Source of the DNA: Planctomycetota bacterium
GTDB taxonomy: Bacteria > Planctomycetota > Phycisphaerae > UBA1845
Direction: 5' to 3'
DNA length: 47,813 nucleotides
NCBI GenBank assembly: GCA_029558835.1
Contig: JAKQDH010000220.1
Coordinates: 1-47,813 of the forward strand
Shown here: piece after piece, positions 1-8,412 of the stretch
Layout: each line of letters starts with the position of its first letter
Position numbering within the stretch: the stretch's first letter is position 1
Translations under genes and position numbers: made by a program
The notes under the pieces: generated by a model
Told to the model about the DNA's origin: nothing
Databases searched by the model: none
What the model saw: only the letters and a program-made list of their open reading frames with translations

Positions 1-982
1 AGTGCTTTACGACGAGCAAATCGTAGAGGAATTCAACGTCTTCATTGAACATGCGGATGCAACCGTGGGAAGCGTTCCTGCCGATGCTGTCGGGGTCGAT
101 GGTACCGTGGACGCCGTAGCGCTCCTGGCCGAGGGCTTCGCCGGACACGCCTTCGAGACCGATCCAGCGCTCGCCGAGTGGGTTCTGCGGATCGTCGGCC
201 GCCACGATCTTCCCGCCGCGCGGCGGGTAGTAGGTGGGGTTGACCAGCTTGACGCTCACCCGCCATTCACCGGTGGGCGTGCTGCCCTCGGCCCCTAAAC
301 CCACGCGGAAGTGACGCACGAGGTAGTCACCGAGGTACACATCCAGCGTATGGGCGGCCTTGTCGACCACGGCCCGAAACGGACCCCGCACCAGCTTGAG
401 CGTCTGCCCCGCGCGGATGAGGTTGACGTTCGAGATGCCGTTGATCGACGCGATGAACTCGGGCCCAAGCTGATGCTGGGAAGCGATCTTGCCCAGCGAA
501 TCACCCGGCTGCACGACGTAGCGCTCGACGAGCAGGTCATTGTCGCAGATGCGCGGCGAGAAGATGGTCTCGTTGGCGATGCGTACCAGGTCGGCCTGCA
601 CTTGCGACAACTCCGCGGCCGGCACGCCCAACCGCAAAGCCTCGTTCAGTTGGGTGCGGGCCGTCACCCATTCGCCACGTGCAAGCGCCTGCCGTCCCGT
701 TGCCAGGAGGGCATCCGCGCGCGGCGTTGCCTCGACGGTAGTACGGGCGGGGGTATCAGTCGCGGCCGGAGACCCATGCTCGGGAACGTCCGGCGGGATG
801 TTCGTGGACGTCAGGAGCTCAGGCCGATCCGTCGTGAGCGGCCGCTGGGGATCCACGAACGACGATGGTTGCGCTGCGTCTTGCCACGGGTTGAAATACC
901 ACGCGCCGCCGCCCGCCACGGCGGCAAACAGTACAAGCGCTAACCCCCAGCGGTTGTTGTGTCTGCGTCGGTACCGAGCCAC
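1..982 (-). CDS. LysM-containing L,D-transpeptidase (YkuD), C-terminus cut by window edge
   Basis: Probable periplasmic cell-wall enzyme that forms 3-3 peptidoglycan cross-links or attaches proteins to peptidoglycan. The reading frame shows a short basic N-terminus, one membrane segment (WGLALVLFAAVAGGGAW), a Pro/Thr-rich linker, a helical tetratricopeptide-like stretch, a LysM domain (YVVQPGDSLGKIASQHQLG...NLIRAGQTLKL), then a YkuD catalytic domain. The catalytic signature is clear: HGTIDPDSIGRNASHGCIRM, with the nucleophilic Cys in SHGCIRM. The gene runs off the left edge only a few residues after the catalytic motif, so most of the protein is present. I prefer the GTG at 982 because a GGGAGG lies about 5 nt upstream; the GTG at 988 is in frame but overlaps that site. 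Family assignment is sure; the substrate is not known. Confidence 0.93.
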   Translation of the reverse strand, partial: MARYRRRHNNRWGLALVLFAAVAGGGAWYFNPWQDAAQPSSFVDPQRPLTTDRPELLTSTNIPPDVPEHGSPAATDTPARTTVEATPRADALLATGRQALARGEWVTARTQLNEALRLGVPAAELSQVQADLVRIANETIFSPRICDNDLLVERYVVQPGDSLGKIASQHQLGPEFIASINGISNVNLIRAGQTLKLVRGPFRAVVDKAAHTLDVYLGDYLVRHFRVGLGAEGSTPTGEWRVSVKLVNPTYYPPRGGKIVAADDPQNPLGERWIGLEGVSGEALGQERYGVHGTIDPDSIGRNASHGCIRMFNEDVEFLYDLLVVKH

Positions 983-1737
983 GGCCACCTCCCTGCCCGC
1001 CTGTTGGACGACCGACCCCTCCCGCGGACAGCGCCGGCCACGGGACGTCGTTCGCTGCACTGACTGCCGGCAAGCATACGGCGGTGTTTCGCATCCGCAA
1101 GCATGCGGGACAGGTTTCGACGCGCACGCCTGCGCAGGCCGCGGCGCCGCTCCGCTCCCGGCCTCAGCGACGGCCGACCTCGGAGTCCGACCGTAGGCAA
1201 CCGGGCACCCCAGAGCCCGAGCGGGAGCGAGTGGGCAGACCTCCCTCGGGCACACTCCAGCGGCGTCCCATGGTGGTGGCGGTGGACGGGAAGCCCCTGC
1301 GAACTACCTTGCCGATCCGGTGGGGCCGCAACCACGGTCGGGTCGCCGGAGGCTACTGCTTCCCCCCCGGCGAGCCGGGTACCCGGTACCAGTGCCTGTC
1401 GTTGCCCTCGGCTGGGGCAACGTCGCCCGTACATGTTTAGCGTCTTCGGCGTTGTGGGTGCCGTGCTTTCCCGCGACCGCAGTCGCGGGTAAGCATGCCT
1501 CTGCGGCCGCGCCCCATGCCCACCCCCGCCTGCGGCGGGGGTGGGCATGGCACCCACGCTAAACAGGTGCTGTCGCCCCGGGGCGTTCTTTCGCTGTCCC
1601 GCGGCCCGAGCTCAGGTGCACCTGCGTATCGACCGATAACCCCCTAGCGGGCCGCAGGTTGTGACTTTCCTGGGGTGCCTTCTCCCTGGGGCGGGTTCTT
1701 GAACCCCAGCGAGGGCCGCGCAAGCAGGAGCAGGCCG
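983..1737. other. Gene-poor intergenic region, 755 bp
   Basis: I see no convincing gene. Open frames here are out-of-frame GC-rich noise with no recognisable domain. The region contains a GAGCCCGAGCGGGAGC block near 1210 (the reverse complement of the start of repeat B at 43 and 45 kb), a TTGCCC/GGGCAA hairpin near 1402-1420, and repeat A copy 1 at 1435-1564. It is upstream of both the minus-strand transpeptidase and the plus-strand glycosyltransferase, so it must hold both promoters, but I could not pick one with confidence. Confidence 0.6.
1435..1564 (+). repeat. Dispersed palindromic element A, copy 1
   Basis: About 130 bp bounded by GTTTAGCG on the left and its inverted form CGCTAAAC on the right. 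Inside lie a second nested inverted pair (GGGTGCC / GGCACCC) and two strong hairpins: CCCGCGAC...GTCGCGGG at about 1470-1490 and CCCACCCCCGCC...GGCGGGGGTGGG at about 1519-1545. Copies occur at 45148-45276 (same orientation) and, partial and inverted, at 6960-7055 inside the FGGY kinase gene. This MITE- or REP-like design suggests a non-autonomous mobile element; no coding capacity. Confidence 0.85.
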
Positions 1738-3012
1738 ATGCGGATCGGAGTCGTTGCGGGAGGCTGGTGGCAGGCGGCCTGCGGGGCCCTCGGGTACGAG
1801 GCAGTGGACCTCCCCGCGGCCACGTCGGCCGGGGGCAACCCGTACTCGGCGGACGTGAGCGCGCGCCTCGGTTTGGGAAACGAGTTGGGTCGGCGGCTGG
1901 GAGAGGAGCGGCTCGGCCGGGTGCTGGACAATGGGGGCGCCGGGCTGGCGTTCGTGCGGGAGGACGGCACGGGCGCCGGGAGCGTCAAGCTCGCCCACGA
2001 GCACGCTGGGGCGTTGTTGTGCAGCCACTTCATCGACCCGCTGGTCACCGCGTTCCAGGGGATGCCCTGGCCGGTGGTCTGGCAATGCCTGCACAGCCGG
2101 CACTGGGTCAAGGCCGTTTGGGACAGGGCCCAGGCCCTGGAACTGGCGCGGTTCGGCATTCCGCAGGTACTGCACCTGCCCATGGCCGCCCCGGATCGGG
2201 CGTACTCGAGCGAGCCGGTGGACGCGGCCCGCTGCCGCCCCGTGGTTTCCTTCGTCGGGGGGCAAAACACCACCTACTTCGCCGCGCAGAATCGTGTCCC
2301 CACGCAGCACCTGCTGGCCGGCGTGCTGGCGCAGGCCGTGCGCGGGGACTTGCCGGACGTGAGCTTCTACGACATCTACCACGAGCTCTATCAGCTTGGC
2401 GAGCCCATACGCGGCGCCGACGACATGGAAACGCAGGTCCGCAAGACGCTGGCCTACTACAATGCCAAGCTGTTCTTCAACGCCGGCCTTTGCATCCGTA
2501 ACCGCGACCGCTTCGTGATCTTCCTGCAGCGCCAACTGGGCGATGCTTTCGAGCTCATCGGCAAGCATTGGGACACGATGTACGGGCTGCCCACGGTCGC
2601 CCCCCTACCGACCTCCGATGCGTACTTTGACCATTTGCGTCACAGCGCCATCAACATCAACCTTGTCAACGGTAACGCGGAGACCGGGTTGAACATGCGG
2701 CATTTCGAGATCACGGCCACCGGCGGGTTCATGCTCTGTTATGATCAGCCGGAACTTGCCGACTGCTTTGAGGTCGCCAAGGAGTGCGAGGTGTTTCGCA
2801 ACGAACGGGAGCTGCTTGAGAAGATACGATATTACCTCGCGCACCCCGAGGAACGGGCGGCCATTGCGTATGCGGGGCAACAGCGGACGCTGCGTGACCA
2901 TCTATACAGTCGGCGCCTGGCGACGCTCCTGAAGCAGCTCGACGCCGCCGAGCCCCCGGCCGCGGCGGCAACGGAGACGCCCAGCGGCGTTCCCGCCGTC
3001 GCCCGTGCCTGA
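1738..3012 (+). CDS. CgeB-like glycosyltransferase (family 1/4 fold), paralogue A
   Basis: 424-residue cytoplasmic glycosyltransferase of the CgeB/Glyco_trans_1_2 type. The C-terminal third carries the family hallmark: NMRHFEITATGGFMLCY, then ...CFEVAKECEVFRNERELLEKI and a RYYLAHPEERAAIAYAGQQR helix, which resembles the nucleotide-sugar-binding Rossmann domain of GT-B enzymes. The N-terminal half starts with a beta strand (MRIGVVAGGWW) and has no signal peptide. ATG at 1738 is chosen over upstream frames because AGGAG lies 7 nt before it. The next plus-strand gene (3288-4571) is a clear paralogue; both share an NAK-FxNA-L-I--RDR core and LGDAFELIG. Likely role: glycosylating a surface polymer or protein. 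The acceptor is unknown. The last 25 residues are Ala/Pro-rich. Confidence 0.85.
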   Translation: MRIGVVAGGWWQAACGALGYEAVDLPAATSAGGNPYSADVSARLGLGNELGRRLGEERLGRVLDNGGAGLAFVREDGTGAGSVKLAHEHAGALLCSHFIDPLVTAFQGMPWPVVWQCLHSRHWVKAVWDRAQALELARFGIPQVLHLPMAAPDRAYSSEPVDAARCRPVVSFVGGQNTTYFAAQNRVPTQHLLAGVLAQAVRGDLPDVSFYDIYHELYQLGEPIRGADDMETQVRKTLAYYNAKLFFNAGLCIRNRDRFVIFLQRQLGDAFELIGKHWDTMYGLPTVAPLPTSDAYFDHLRHSAININLVNGNAETGLNMRHFEITATGGFMLCYDQPELADCFEVAKECEVFRNERELLEKIRYYLAHPEERAAIAYAGQQRTLRDHLYSRRLATLLKQLDAAEPPAAAATETPSGVPAVARA

Positions 3013-3049
3013 GCAGGAGCACGCACCTGGGAAACCGGGAGGCTCGCAT

Positions 3050-3087
3050 GCCTGAGCCTCGCCCGGGTGCCTGAGCCTCGCCCGGGT
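3050..3087 (+). repeat. Perfect 19-bp tandem repeat, two units
   Basis: The 19-mer GCCTGAGCCTCGCCCGGGT occurs twice without a gap (3050-3068, 3069-3087). The second unit runs directly into the left terminus of repeat D, so it may be a duplication formed when element D arrived. Confidence 0.8.
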
Positions 3088-3190
3088 GGCATGCCCAAGC
3101 CCGCCGGGAGCGGGCGCCGGCATGGCGTCGCGGGCCGTGACTGTTAGGCCAGCGGAAGGCATGGCGGCGCTGCGCTTGGCCATGCCACCC
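3084..3190 (+). repeat. Inverted-repeat element D, copy 1
   Basis: 107-bp element with 17-bp terminal inverted repeats: GGGTGGCATGCCCAAGC at the left and GCTTGGCCATGCCACCC at the right (16 of 17 positions pair). The interior contains GGCGCCGGCATG and GCATGGCGGCGCTGCGC, both also present in copy 2 at 12597-12695 in the same orientation. It lies between the two glycosyltransferase genes. No coding capacity; MITE-like. Confidence 0.85.
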
Positions 3191-3287
3191 CACATCATGG
3201 GGCCGTTTCCCCGGCAAGTGCAGCTACTTGAGAACCGAGGCTTCTGAGGTCGTTTCCTAGTCTCAACAAACCCAAGGAGTCGCCAGA

Positions 3288-4571
3288 GTGCGCCGCCCCA
3301 TTCGTATCGCCACCACCCGTCAGCTTGAGTATTCGGTCCGCGCCGCCGGCTTCGAGACGTACCTGCTGCCGGACCTGCCGTCGCTCGATTTCAACCGGTC
3401 GCTGGAGCAGCGCCTGCGCGACGGGGCCGTCTATGAGCCGTTTCTGCGCAAGCACGACATCGACCTGGTGCTCGACTACGACACCAGCGCGCTCACCTTT
3501 GTCCCGTCGCCCACGCGCGTCGGTGAGTACGCGCTGACGACGGCCGCGCTGGGCATTCCCTACGTCGCGTTCTACATAGACCTCATCACGGCCACCATGG
3601 CGCAGGTGAAGTGGGAACATCACTGGCACCTGCTCGAGAACGCCACCTGGATCAAATGGATCACCGAACGGGTGCAGGCGGAAGAGCTTACCCGCATGGG
3701 CATCCCGAACATTATCAATCTGCCGATGGCCATGGCCGACGGTGAGTTCGACACCGGTCCCCTGCCGGAACCGGACCCGGGCCCGGCGGTGGCATTCATG
3801 GGACACCCCGCCTCGTCGTGGTTTCGGTCTTCCCAGTCGGTCCTGCCGGGGCAGTTGTTCGCCGGACTGCTGGCGGCGGGCGTGCGGGCGGACATGCCGG
3901 ATGTGCCGTTCCACAAGATCTATTATGATCTGTATCAACTCGGCGAACTGCCGCAGGCGACGGACCCGCCGGAGCTGCGCGCGCGCAAGGCGCTTCAGTA
4001 CTTCAACGCCAAGTTCGTTTACAATGCCTACCTGGCCATCAAGCAACGGGACCGGTGGGCGCGCTACTTGCAGCTCAAGCTCGGCGACGCTTTTGAGCTG
4101 ATCGGTGACTTCTGGCAGGAGAACTACGGACTCAAGCACACCCCCAAGATCTGCGACCAGCGGTTGCTGCACGAGCGCATGCGGCGCGTTCCCATCTGCC
4201 TGAACCTGCTCAAGGGCGGCCTGGAAAGCGGCATGAACCTGCGTCACCTCGAGATCACGGCCCACGGCGGTTTCATGCTGACGTACCCGAGCCTGGACCT
4301 GCCGCACTTCTTCGAAGTGGGCAAGGAGTGCGCCGTCTTCACCAACGAGCAGGAGCTCATGGAGACGATCGCATACTACCTGGAGCACGATCGGGAACGG
4401 CGCGAGATCGCGGCCGCCGGCCAGCGGCGAACACTGTCGGAACACCTGCTCAGTCACCGCGTCGTGCGGCTCGTCGAGATGCTGCAACAGGGCGGTGTCT
4501 TGCCCAAGGGCCTGCGCGCCGCGCCACCGGCGACGAGCACGCCGCAGTTGCAGGTGACGCTGACACAGTGA
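3288..4571 (+). CDS. CgeB-like glycosyltransferase, paralogue B
   Basis: 427-residue glycosyltransferase paralogous to the gene at 1738. The same C-terminal signature is present (NLRHLEITAHGGFMLTY, FFEVGKECAVFTNEQELMETI, YYLEHDRERREIAAAGQRR), and the central NAKFVYNAYLAIKQRDR and LGDAFELIGDFW blocks match paralogue A closely. The N-terminal acceptor-binding half is much more divergent and contains YVAFYIDLITATM where A has a shorter, different stretch, so the two may act on different acceptors. Start is GTG 3288, with AAGGAG about 9 nt upstream. The gene follows paralogue A by 275 bp containing element D, so co-transcription is uncertain. A terminator-like hairpin follows at 4583. Confidence 0.85.
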   Translation: MRRPIRIATTRQLEYSVRAAGFETYLLPDLPSLDFNRSLEQRLRDGAVYEPFLRKHDIDLVLDYDTSALTFVPSPTRVGEYALTTAALGIPYVAFYIDLITATMAQVKWEHHWHLLENATWIKWITERVQAEELTRMGIPNIINLPMAMADGEFDTGPLPEPDPGPAVAFMGHPASSWFRSSQSVLPGQLFAGLLAAGVRADMPDVPFHKIYYDLYQLGELPQATDPPELRARKALQYFNAKFVYNAYLAIKQRDRWARYLQLKLGDAFELIGDFWQENYGLKHTPKICDQRLLHERMRRVPICLNLLKGGLESGMNLRHLEITAHGGFMLTYPSLDLPHFFEVGKECAVFTNEQELMETIAYYLEHDRERREIAAAGQRRTLSEHLLSHRVVRLVEMLQQGGVLPKGLRAAPPATSTPQLQVTLTQ

Positions 4572-4582
4572 AGATAGCGAAG

Positions 4583-4624
4583 GGGGCGTCACCGTCGTCG
4601 CGAACGTCGGGACGCCCCGCTTTC
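4583..4624 (+). terminator. Probable rho-independent terminator after glycosyltransferase B
   Basis: Perfect 8-bp stem GGGGCGTC (4583-4590) / GACGCCCC (4611-4618) with a 20-nt loop, followed by GCTTTCT. It starts 12 bp after the stop codon. The T-run is short, so strength is uncertain. Confidence 0.55.
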
Positions 4625-4673
4625 TGAAGATCGCGTTTCAAAACCGGCTTATACACCCACGCGCTGGGTCTCT

Positions 4674-4692
4674 CACGGGCAAGTTGCCCGTG
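4674..4692. other. Short perfect palindrome beyond the 3-prime end of the Arg-rich gene
   Basis: CACGGGCAA and TTGCCCGTG separated by one base, 6 bp beyond the stop codon of the minus-strand gene ending at 4698. It can form a tight hairpin on either strand but no T-run follows on the minus strand, so termination is only possible, not shown. Confidence 0.4.
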
Positions 4693-4697
4693 CCACG

Positions 4698-5927
4698 CTA
4701 CGGCCGCTCCAGCTCGGGCTCCTGGAACGCACGCAGGCAGTAGCGACCGATGCACTGCAGAGCGTTGCCCAGGCCAGCATAGGCCGCGTCGTCGTATCCC
4801 GCCACGCCCGAACGCTCCTGAGCCGGCGGCCGCGGGCCCGCGTAGCCGATTCGCCGGGCCGGCGGACCGAAGCCGGGGCCGAAGCCGGGCTCGAAGCGGG
4901 CGCGTTCAGGCGAGAAGTCGGGCGGCAGGGGGCGACCGCAGCACGGACATGCCCGCTGCTCGCCGCCCCGTCTCTGCCCGCGAAGATCATCCCGACCGCC
5001 CTGCTCACGCATGATGCGCCGCCGGCCATCGAAACCGGGGGCATCCATGTCCCGTGCGCGCTGGCGCTGGGGCCCGCCGCGTTCCCTTAAGACGGGTCGA
5101 TCAGCCGGACGGCGACCCTCCTCCGGAGACATCCCGCGCAGCGCACCTCGGCCGCGACCCGACCCATCTCCGGGCGGCAGCGCGTCGAAGGCACGCGGTC
5201 CTGGACCAAACCCCTGCCCGCGGTCGAACCCTTGCCCACGACCGAACCCTTGCCCGCGACCGAACCCCGGTCCCATCGGGCCACCGTCGCGACCGGAACC
5301 GCGCCCGCGCCAGGCAGCGCGTGGGGCGTCGTCGAAGTCACGTTGTGGACCCGGAGCGGCGTCACGGAATGCGCGCTCCCTGGCCTGCGGGCGATCAAAG
5401 TCGTCTCGTGCCTGACGGCCCGGGCGGTTGTCGCCGTCACGGCCCGGCCGTCCGTCCTGCCAGTTGAGCACGCGATTCATGAAGTCGCGGAAACACTCCT
5501 CACGCTCGCGCAGGAACTCCTCACGACAACGCAGGCACTGGGCCCGATAGCGGAGGCACTCTGCCTGGAAGCGCTGGCGATCGGGTACGCCGCGCAGACG
5601 GCCGTGCTGCGGGAACGGTCGGTCCTGCCCCACAGCCCGGCCCGGTCGGTCGGCGCGCGGCATGCCCCGGCGGTCACGTGGCGGGCCGTCCGCGGGGTGA
5701 GCGGCCGGGTCACGGTCGCGACGCTGCATCCGGCGAGGACGAGCATCGTCCCGCACAGGGTTGTCCGTGCCATCCTGCATCCGGTCCATATCGTCGGGTG
5801 CCATGGCGGGTGGCCGCGGCGCGTCCGGAGGCACTGGCGGGGGTGGAAGCGGGGGACTATCCTGCGCCCAGGCCGCACCGACCAGAAGCAGGACCACGAC
5901 AAGACCTGACATCCTGTAGTTGAACAT
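4698..5927 (-). CDS. Secreted Arg/Pro-rich low-complexity protein with Cys-rich helix
   Basis: 409 residues; no known enzyme domain recognised. The start ATG at 5927 has AAGGAG 7 nt upstream and opens a standard signal peptide (MFNYRMSGLVVVLLLVGAAWA, cleavage before QDSPP). After a Pro-rich stretch comes a very basic region, then an amphipathic helix rich in Cys, Arg and Glu (AECLRYRAQCLRC, REEFLREREECFRDF), then a Gly/Arg/Phe repeat block (GFGRGQ / GFDRGQ, encoded by an 18-bp tandem at 5212-5265), a CPCCGRPLPPDF motif, and a C-terminal CIGRYCLRAFQEPE tail. Similar Cys-Arg helices recur in poorly characterised planctomycete exported proteins (inference). Possible roles are binding of a polyanion or cell-surface assembly. 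It is transcribed opposite to its neighbours and appears to stand alone. Confidence 0.75.
   Translation of the reverse strand: MFNYRMSGLVVVLLLVGAAWAQDSPPLPPPPVPPDAPRPPAMAPDDMDRMQDGTDNPVRDDARPRRMQRRDRDPAAHPADGPPRDRRGMPRADRPGRAVGQDRPFPQHGRLRGVPDRQRFQAECLRYRAQCLRCREEFLREREECFRDFMNRVLNWQDGRPGRDGDNRPGRQARDDFDRPQARERAFRDAAPGPQRDFDDAPRAAWRGRGSGRDGGPMGPGFGRGQGFGRGQGFDRGQGFGPGPRAFDALPPGDGSGRGRGALRGMSPEEGRRPADRPVLRERGGPQRQRARDMDAPGFDGRRRIMREQGGRDDLRGQRRGGEQRACPCCGRPLPPDFSPERARFEPGFGPGFGPPARRIGYAGPRPPAQERSGVAGYDDAAYAGLGNALQCIGRYCLRAFQEPELERP
5212..5265 (-). repeat. 18-bp tandem repeat (3 units) coding Gly-Arg-Gln-Gly-Phe repeats
   Basis: Three 18-bp units at 5212-5229, 5230-5247 and 5248-5265, differing at a few positions, encode the six-residue motif G-F-G/D-R-G-Q in the secreted Arg-rich protein. 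The units are the sort of array that expands and contracts by slippage. Confidence 0.8.
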
Positions 5928-6250
5928 CGCTGTAGCTCCTTCGTTTCCGAATGTACTCACTACCCCTGGGCGATCACACGCACTACGCACCGGGCGGGCT
6001 GACGTGGGCCCGCGTTGACCGAGCCCGCCACTGCTCCCGCCTGCCGGAGCGGATGATCGCTACGTAGGGCCTAACGCCCCTGCGGCCGGATTGTTGCAGC
6101 GGCCCATATTGGATACCTTGGCGGCCCACCGGACGCTCGGCGAGTGGCGCGGTCTGCACGGCGGCAACGTCGCCGGCACCTTGTGTCTGGGGGGTGCCTG
6201 TGGAGTACCCCTGCCACGAAGCACCGCGTTCAAGAAGGGAGCGGTGGGGT
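5928..6250. other. Intergenic region between divergent genes, 323 bp
   Basis: Separates the minus-strand Arg-rich gene from the plus-strand kinase. It contains an inverted repeat GGCGGGCT (5993-6000) / AGCCCGCC (6022-6029). No gene seen; promoters for both flanking genes must be here, but no convincing -35/-10 pair was identified. Confidence 0.5.
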
Positions 6251-8221
6251 ATGCGCAAGCAGTTCGTCATCGGCATCGACGTCGGCACGGGGAGTGCTCG
6301 GGCGGGTGTCTTCGACCTGAACGGCAGAGCGCGCGGTTACGGCGCGCAACCGATCCGCACCTGGCGACCGGCACCGGATTTCGTGGAGCAGTCGTCAGAG
6401 GACATCTGGCGCGCCTGTGGGCGTGCGGTCAAAGGCGCGCTGCGCGAGGCGGGCGTCGCGGGCGAGCGCATCGTCGGCATCTCGTTCGACGCGACGTGTT
6501 CGCTGGTGTGCCTCGACCAATGGTGCAAGCCGCTGTCGGTCTCGCCGACCGCGCGGAAGGAGCAGAACGTCATCGTCTGGATGGACCATCGGGCGGTGGG
6601 GCAGGCGGCGCGTATCAACGCCACGAGGCACAAGGTGCTGCGTTACGTCGGCGGGGTCATCTCGCCCGAGATGGAACCGCCGAAACTGCTATGGATGAAG
6701 GAGAACCTGCCGCGGACGTGGTCGCGGGCCGGGGGATTCTTCGACCTCGCGGACTTCCTCACTTTCCAGGCGACGGGCGCGGACGTGCGCTCCCTCTGCA
6801 CGACGACGTGCAAATGGACCTATCAGGCGCATCTTGGCGGCAGGCAGTCGGCCAAGAGGCGCGGCGGCCACCCCCTCACCCTGCCCTCTCCCCCTGAGGG
6901 GGAGAGGGGTGTGAGCAGAATCTCCGCTGGAGGCGACGCGGGCGCGAGGACGGCAGCGCGGGTGCCATGCCCTCACCCGCCACAGGCGGGGGTGGGCATG
7001 TCGTCGAGAGTCAGAGAATGCTTACCCCCGACTGCTGTCGCGGGTAAGCATGGCCCCCCTGCCGGTGGCGTTCCGCCGACGGTGGGGCGGTGGGATGCCA
7101 CGTTCTGGCACCAGATCGGCCTGGGGGAGTTGGCGGACGAAGGTTTCGCGCGTATCGGCGTCTGCGTCAGCCCGATGGGTACAGCGATCGGTGCCGGGCT
7201 GACGTCGGAGGCTGCCCGATCGTTGGGTCTGGCCGCCGGCACGGCCGTCGGCGTGGGCGCCATCGACGCGCATGCCGGCGGGCTGGGGCTCATCGGTGCC
7301 CCCGTGGACGGTGATACGTTCTCGCCGGACACGGCACTGCGACGGCTGGCGCTGATCGGCGGGACGTCGAGTTGCCACATGGCCGTTTCACCGGAGGCCC
7401 GCTTCATTCCCGGCGTTTGGGGCCCCTACTACTCCGCCATGGTGCCCGGCCTGTGGCTTACCGAAGGCGGGCAGTCGGCCACCGGAGCGCTGATCGACCA
7501 TTGTATTAACAGTAGCGCCCATGCCGTCGCGTTGCAGCGGGAGGCCCGCGCTGCCGGCACGACCATCTACGGATTGCTCAATCGCCGACTGGCGGCCCTG
7601 GCCGAAGCTGAACGGGCGACTGCGCCGGCAGGCGGCGGCCGGCACGCTGCACTGGCTGACGGCGGACGGGTGACCGACGGCGCGCGCCTGGCCGCGTTGA
7701 CCACGCGGCTGCATGTGCTGGGATACCACCACGGCAATCGTTCACCGCGTGCCAACCCGCACGCCCGTGGCCTCACATCCGGCTCGACGCTCAACGATAC
7801 GCCCGACGATCTCGCACGCTTGTACCTGGCGACGATTCAGGCCATCGCCTATGGCACGCGCCACATCATCGAGGAGATGAACCGCAAGGGCTACGCCATT
7901 GACACGGTGCTGGCCTGCGGCGGAGGGACGCGAAACCCCGTCTTCTTGCAGCAGCACGCCGACATCACCGGCTGCCGCATCCACCTGCCGCAGGAGCCGG
8001 AGGCGGTGCTGCTGGGTACCGCGCTGCTGGCGGGCCTGGCCGCCGGGGCGCATCCAGACTGCCTGGCCGCCATGGCCGCCATGACCCGCACCGGCAAGAC
8101 CATCGAGCCGCAAACGCAGGACCGCGCCTACCACGACGCCAAGTACCGCGTCTTCAAGCAGATGTACGCCGATCAATGTCGTTATGACGCACTGATGAGC
8201 GTCCCCGCGCCGGGTAGTTGA
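6251..8221 (+). CDS. FGGY-family pentulose (ribulokinase-type) kinase with in-frame repeat insertion
   Basis: 656 residues, versus about 545-560 for the FGGY pentulose kinase family, which phosphorylates ribulose or related pentuloses with ATP. The N-terminal phosphate-binding loop GIDVGTGSARAGVFDLNG, the core block FVEQSSEDIW, DATCSLV, NVIVWMDHRA, the GGVISPEM block and the C-terminal ACGGGTRNPVFLQQHADI and EAVLLGTALLAG segments are all family features. Start ATG 6251 follows a GGGAG site. Between CKWTYQAH (residues 187-194) and RWDATFW (from residue 280), where relatives have only a few residues, there are about 80 extra Pro/Gly/Arg-rich residues. The matching DNA (about 6840-7085) consists of repeat C and repeat A sequences. 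The frame stays open, so the protein may be made with a surface loop, or the gene may be dying. Confidence 0.85.
   Translation: MRKQFVIGIDVGTGSARAGVFDLNGRARGYGAQPIRTWRPAPDFVEQSSEDIWRACGRAVKGALREAGVAGERIVGISFDATCSLVCLDQWCKPLSVSPTARKEQNVIVWMDHRAVGQAARINATRHKVLRYVGGVISPEMEPPKLLWMKENLPRTWSRAGGFFDLADFLTFQATGADVRSLCTTTCKWTYQAHLGGRQSAKRRGGHPLTLPSPPEGERGVSRISAGGDAGARTAARVPCPHPPQAGVGMSSRVRECLPPTAVAGKHGPPAGGVPPTVGRWDATFWHQIGLGELADEGFARIGVCVSPMGTAIGAGLTSEAARSLGLAAGTAVGVGAIDAHAGGLGLIGAPVDGDTFSPDTALRRLALIGGTSSCHMAVSPEARFIPGVWGPYYSAMVPGLWLTEGGQSATGALIDHCINSSAHAVALQREARAAGTTIYGLLNRRLAALAEAERATAPAGGGRHAALADGGRVTDGARLAALTTRLHVLGYHHGNRSPRANPHARGLTSGSTLNDTPDDLARLYLATIQAIAYGTRHIIEEMNRKGYAIDTVLACGGGTRNPVFLQQHADITGCRIHLPQEPEAVLLGTALLAGLAAGAHPDCLAAMAAMTRTGKTIEPQTQDRAYHDAKYRVFKQMYADQCRYDALMSVPAPGS
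6870..6915 (+). repeat. Palindromic element C, copy 1, inside the kinase gene
   Basis: A C/T-rich arm CCCTCACCCTGCCCTCTCCC is followed by GAGGGGGAGAGGGG, forming a strong hairpin. Copy 2 lies inverted at 47347-47384 just after the typA gene. Translated in the kinase frame it gives the HPLTLPSPPEGERG peptide, a translation often met where this kind of intergenic repeat is read as protein (general knowledge). Confidence 0.8.
6960..7055 (-). repeat. Dispersed element A, copy 2, partial and inverted, inside the kinase gene
   Basis: Starts GGGTGCCATGCCC and ends with the hairpin CTTACCCCCGAC...GTCGCGGGTAAG then CATGGC. The order of the two hairpins is reversed relative to copies at 1435 and 45148, so it is inverted. 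The outer GTTTAGCG termini are missing or mutated. It lies in frame within the FGGY kinase reading frame. Confidence 0.8.
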
Positions 8222-8412
8222 CGGTCGCAACTGCCGTGGATTGCAGGCTCGCAATAACGTAAGCAGGAGCGTGAGCCCGGGGGTTGGGCAGGTGCAACTC
8301 TGCGCCCCCGGATCGCAAGCCGCATGCAGGATCAGCGCGCTGTGGGACCGGCGGCGCGTGCTGCCGCCTCCAACTGATACCGCTGTATGCCGCAGAGCCA
8401 GGTAGCTACCCG

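Noticed and set aside
4674..4692. Hairpin as terminator of the Arg-rich gene
   Set aside because: Strong palindrome but no T-run on the minus strand; listed as a palindrome only.
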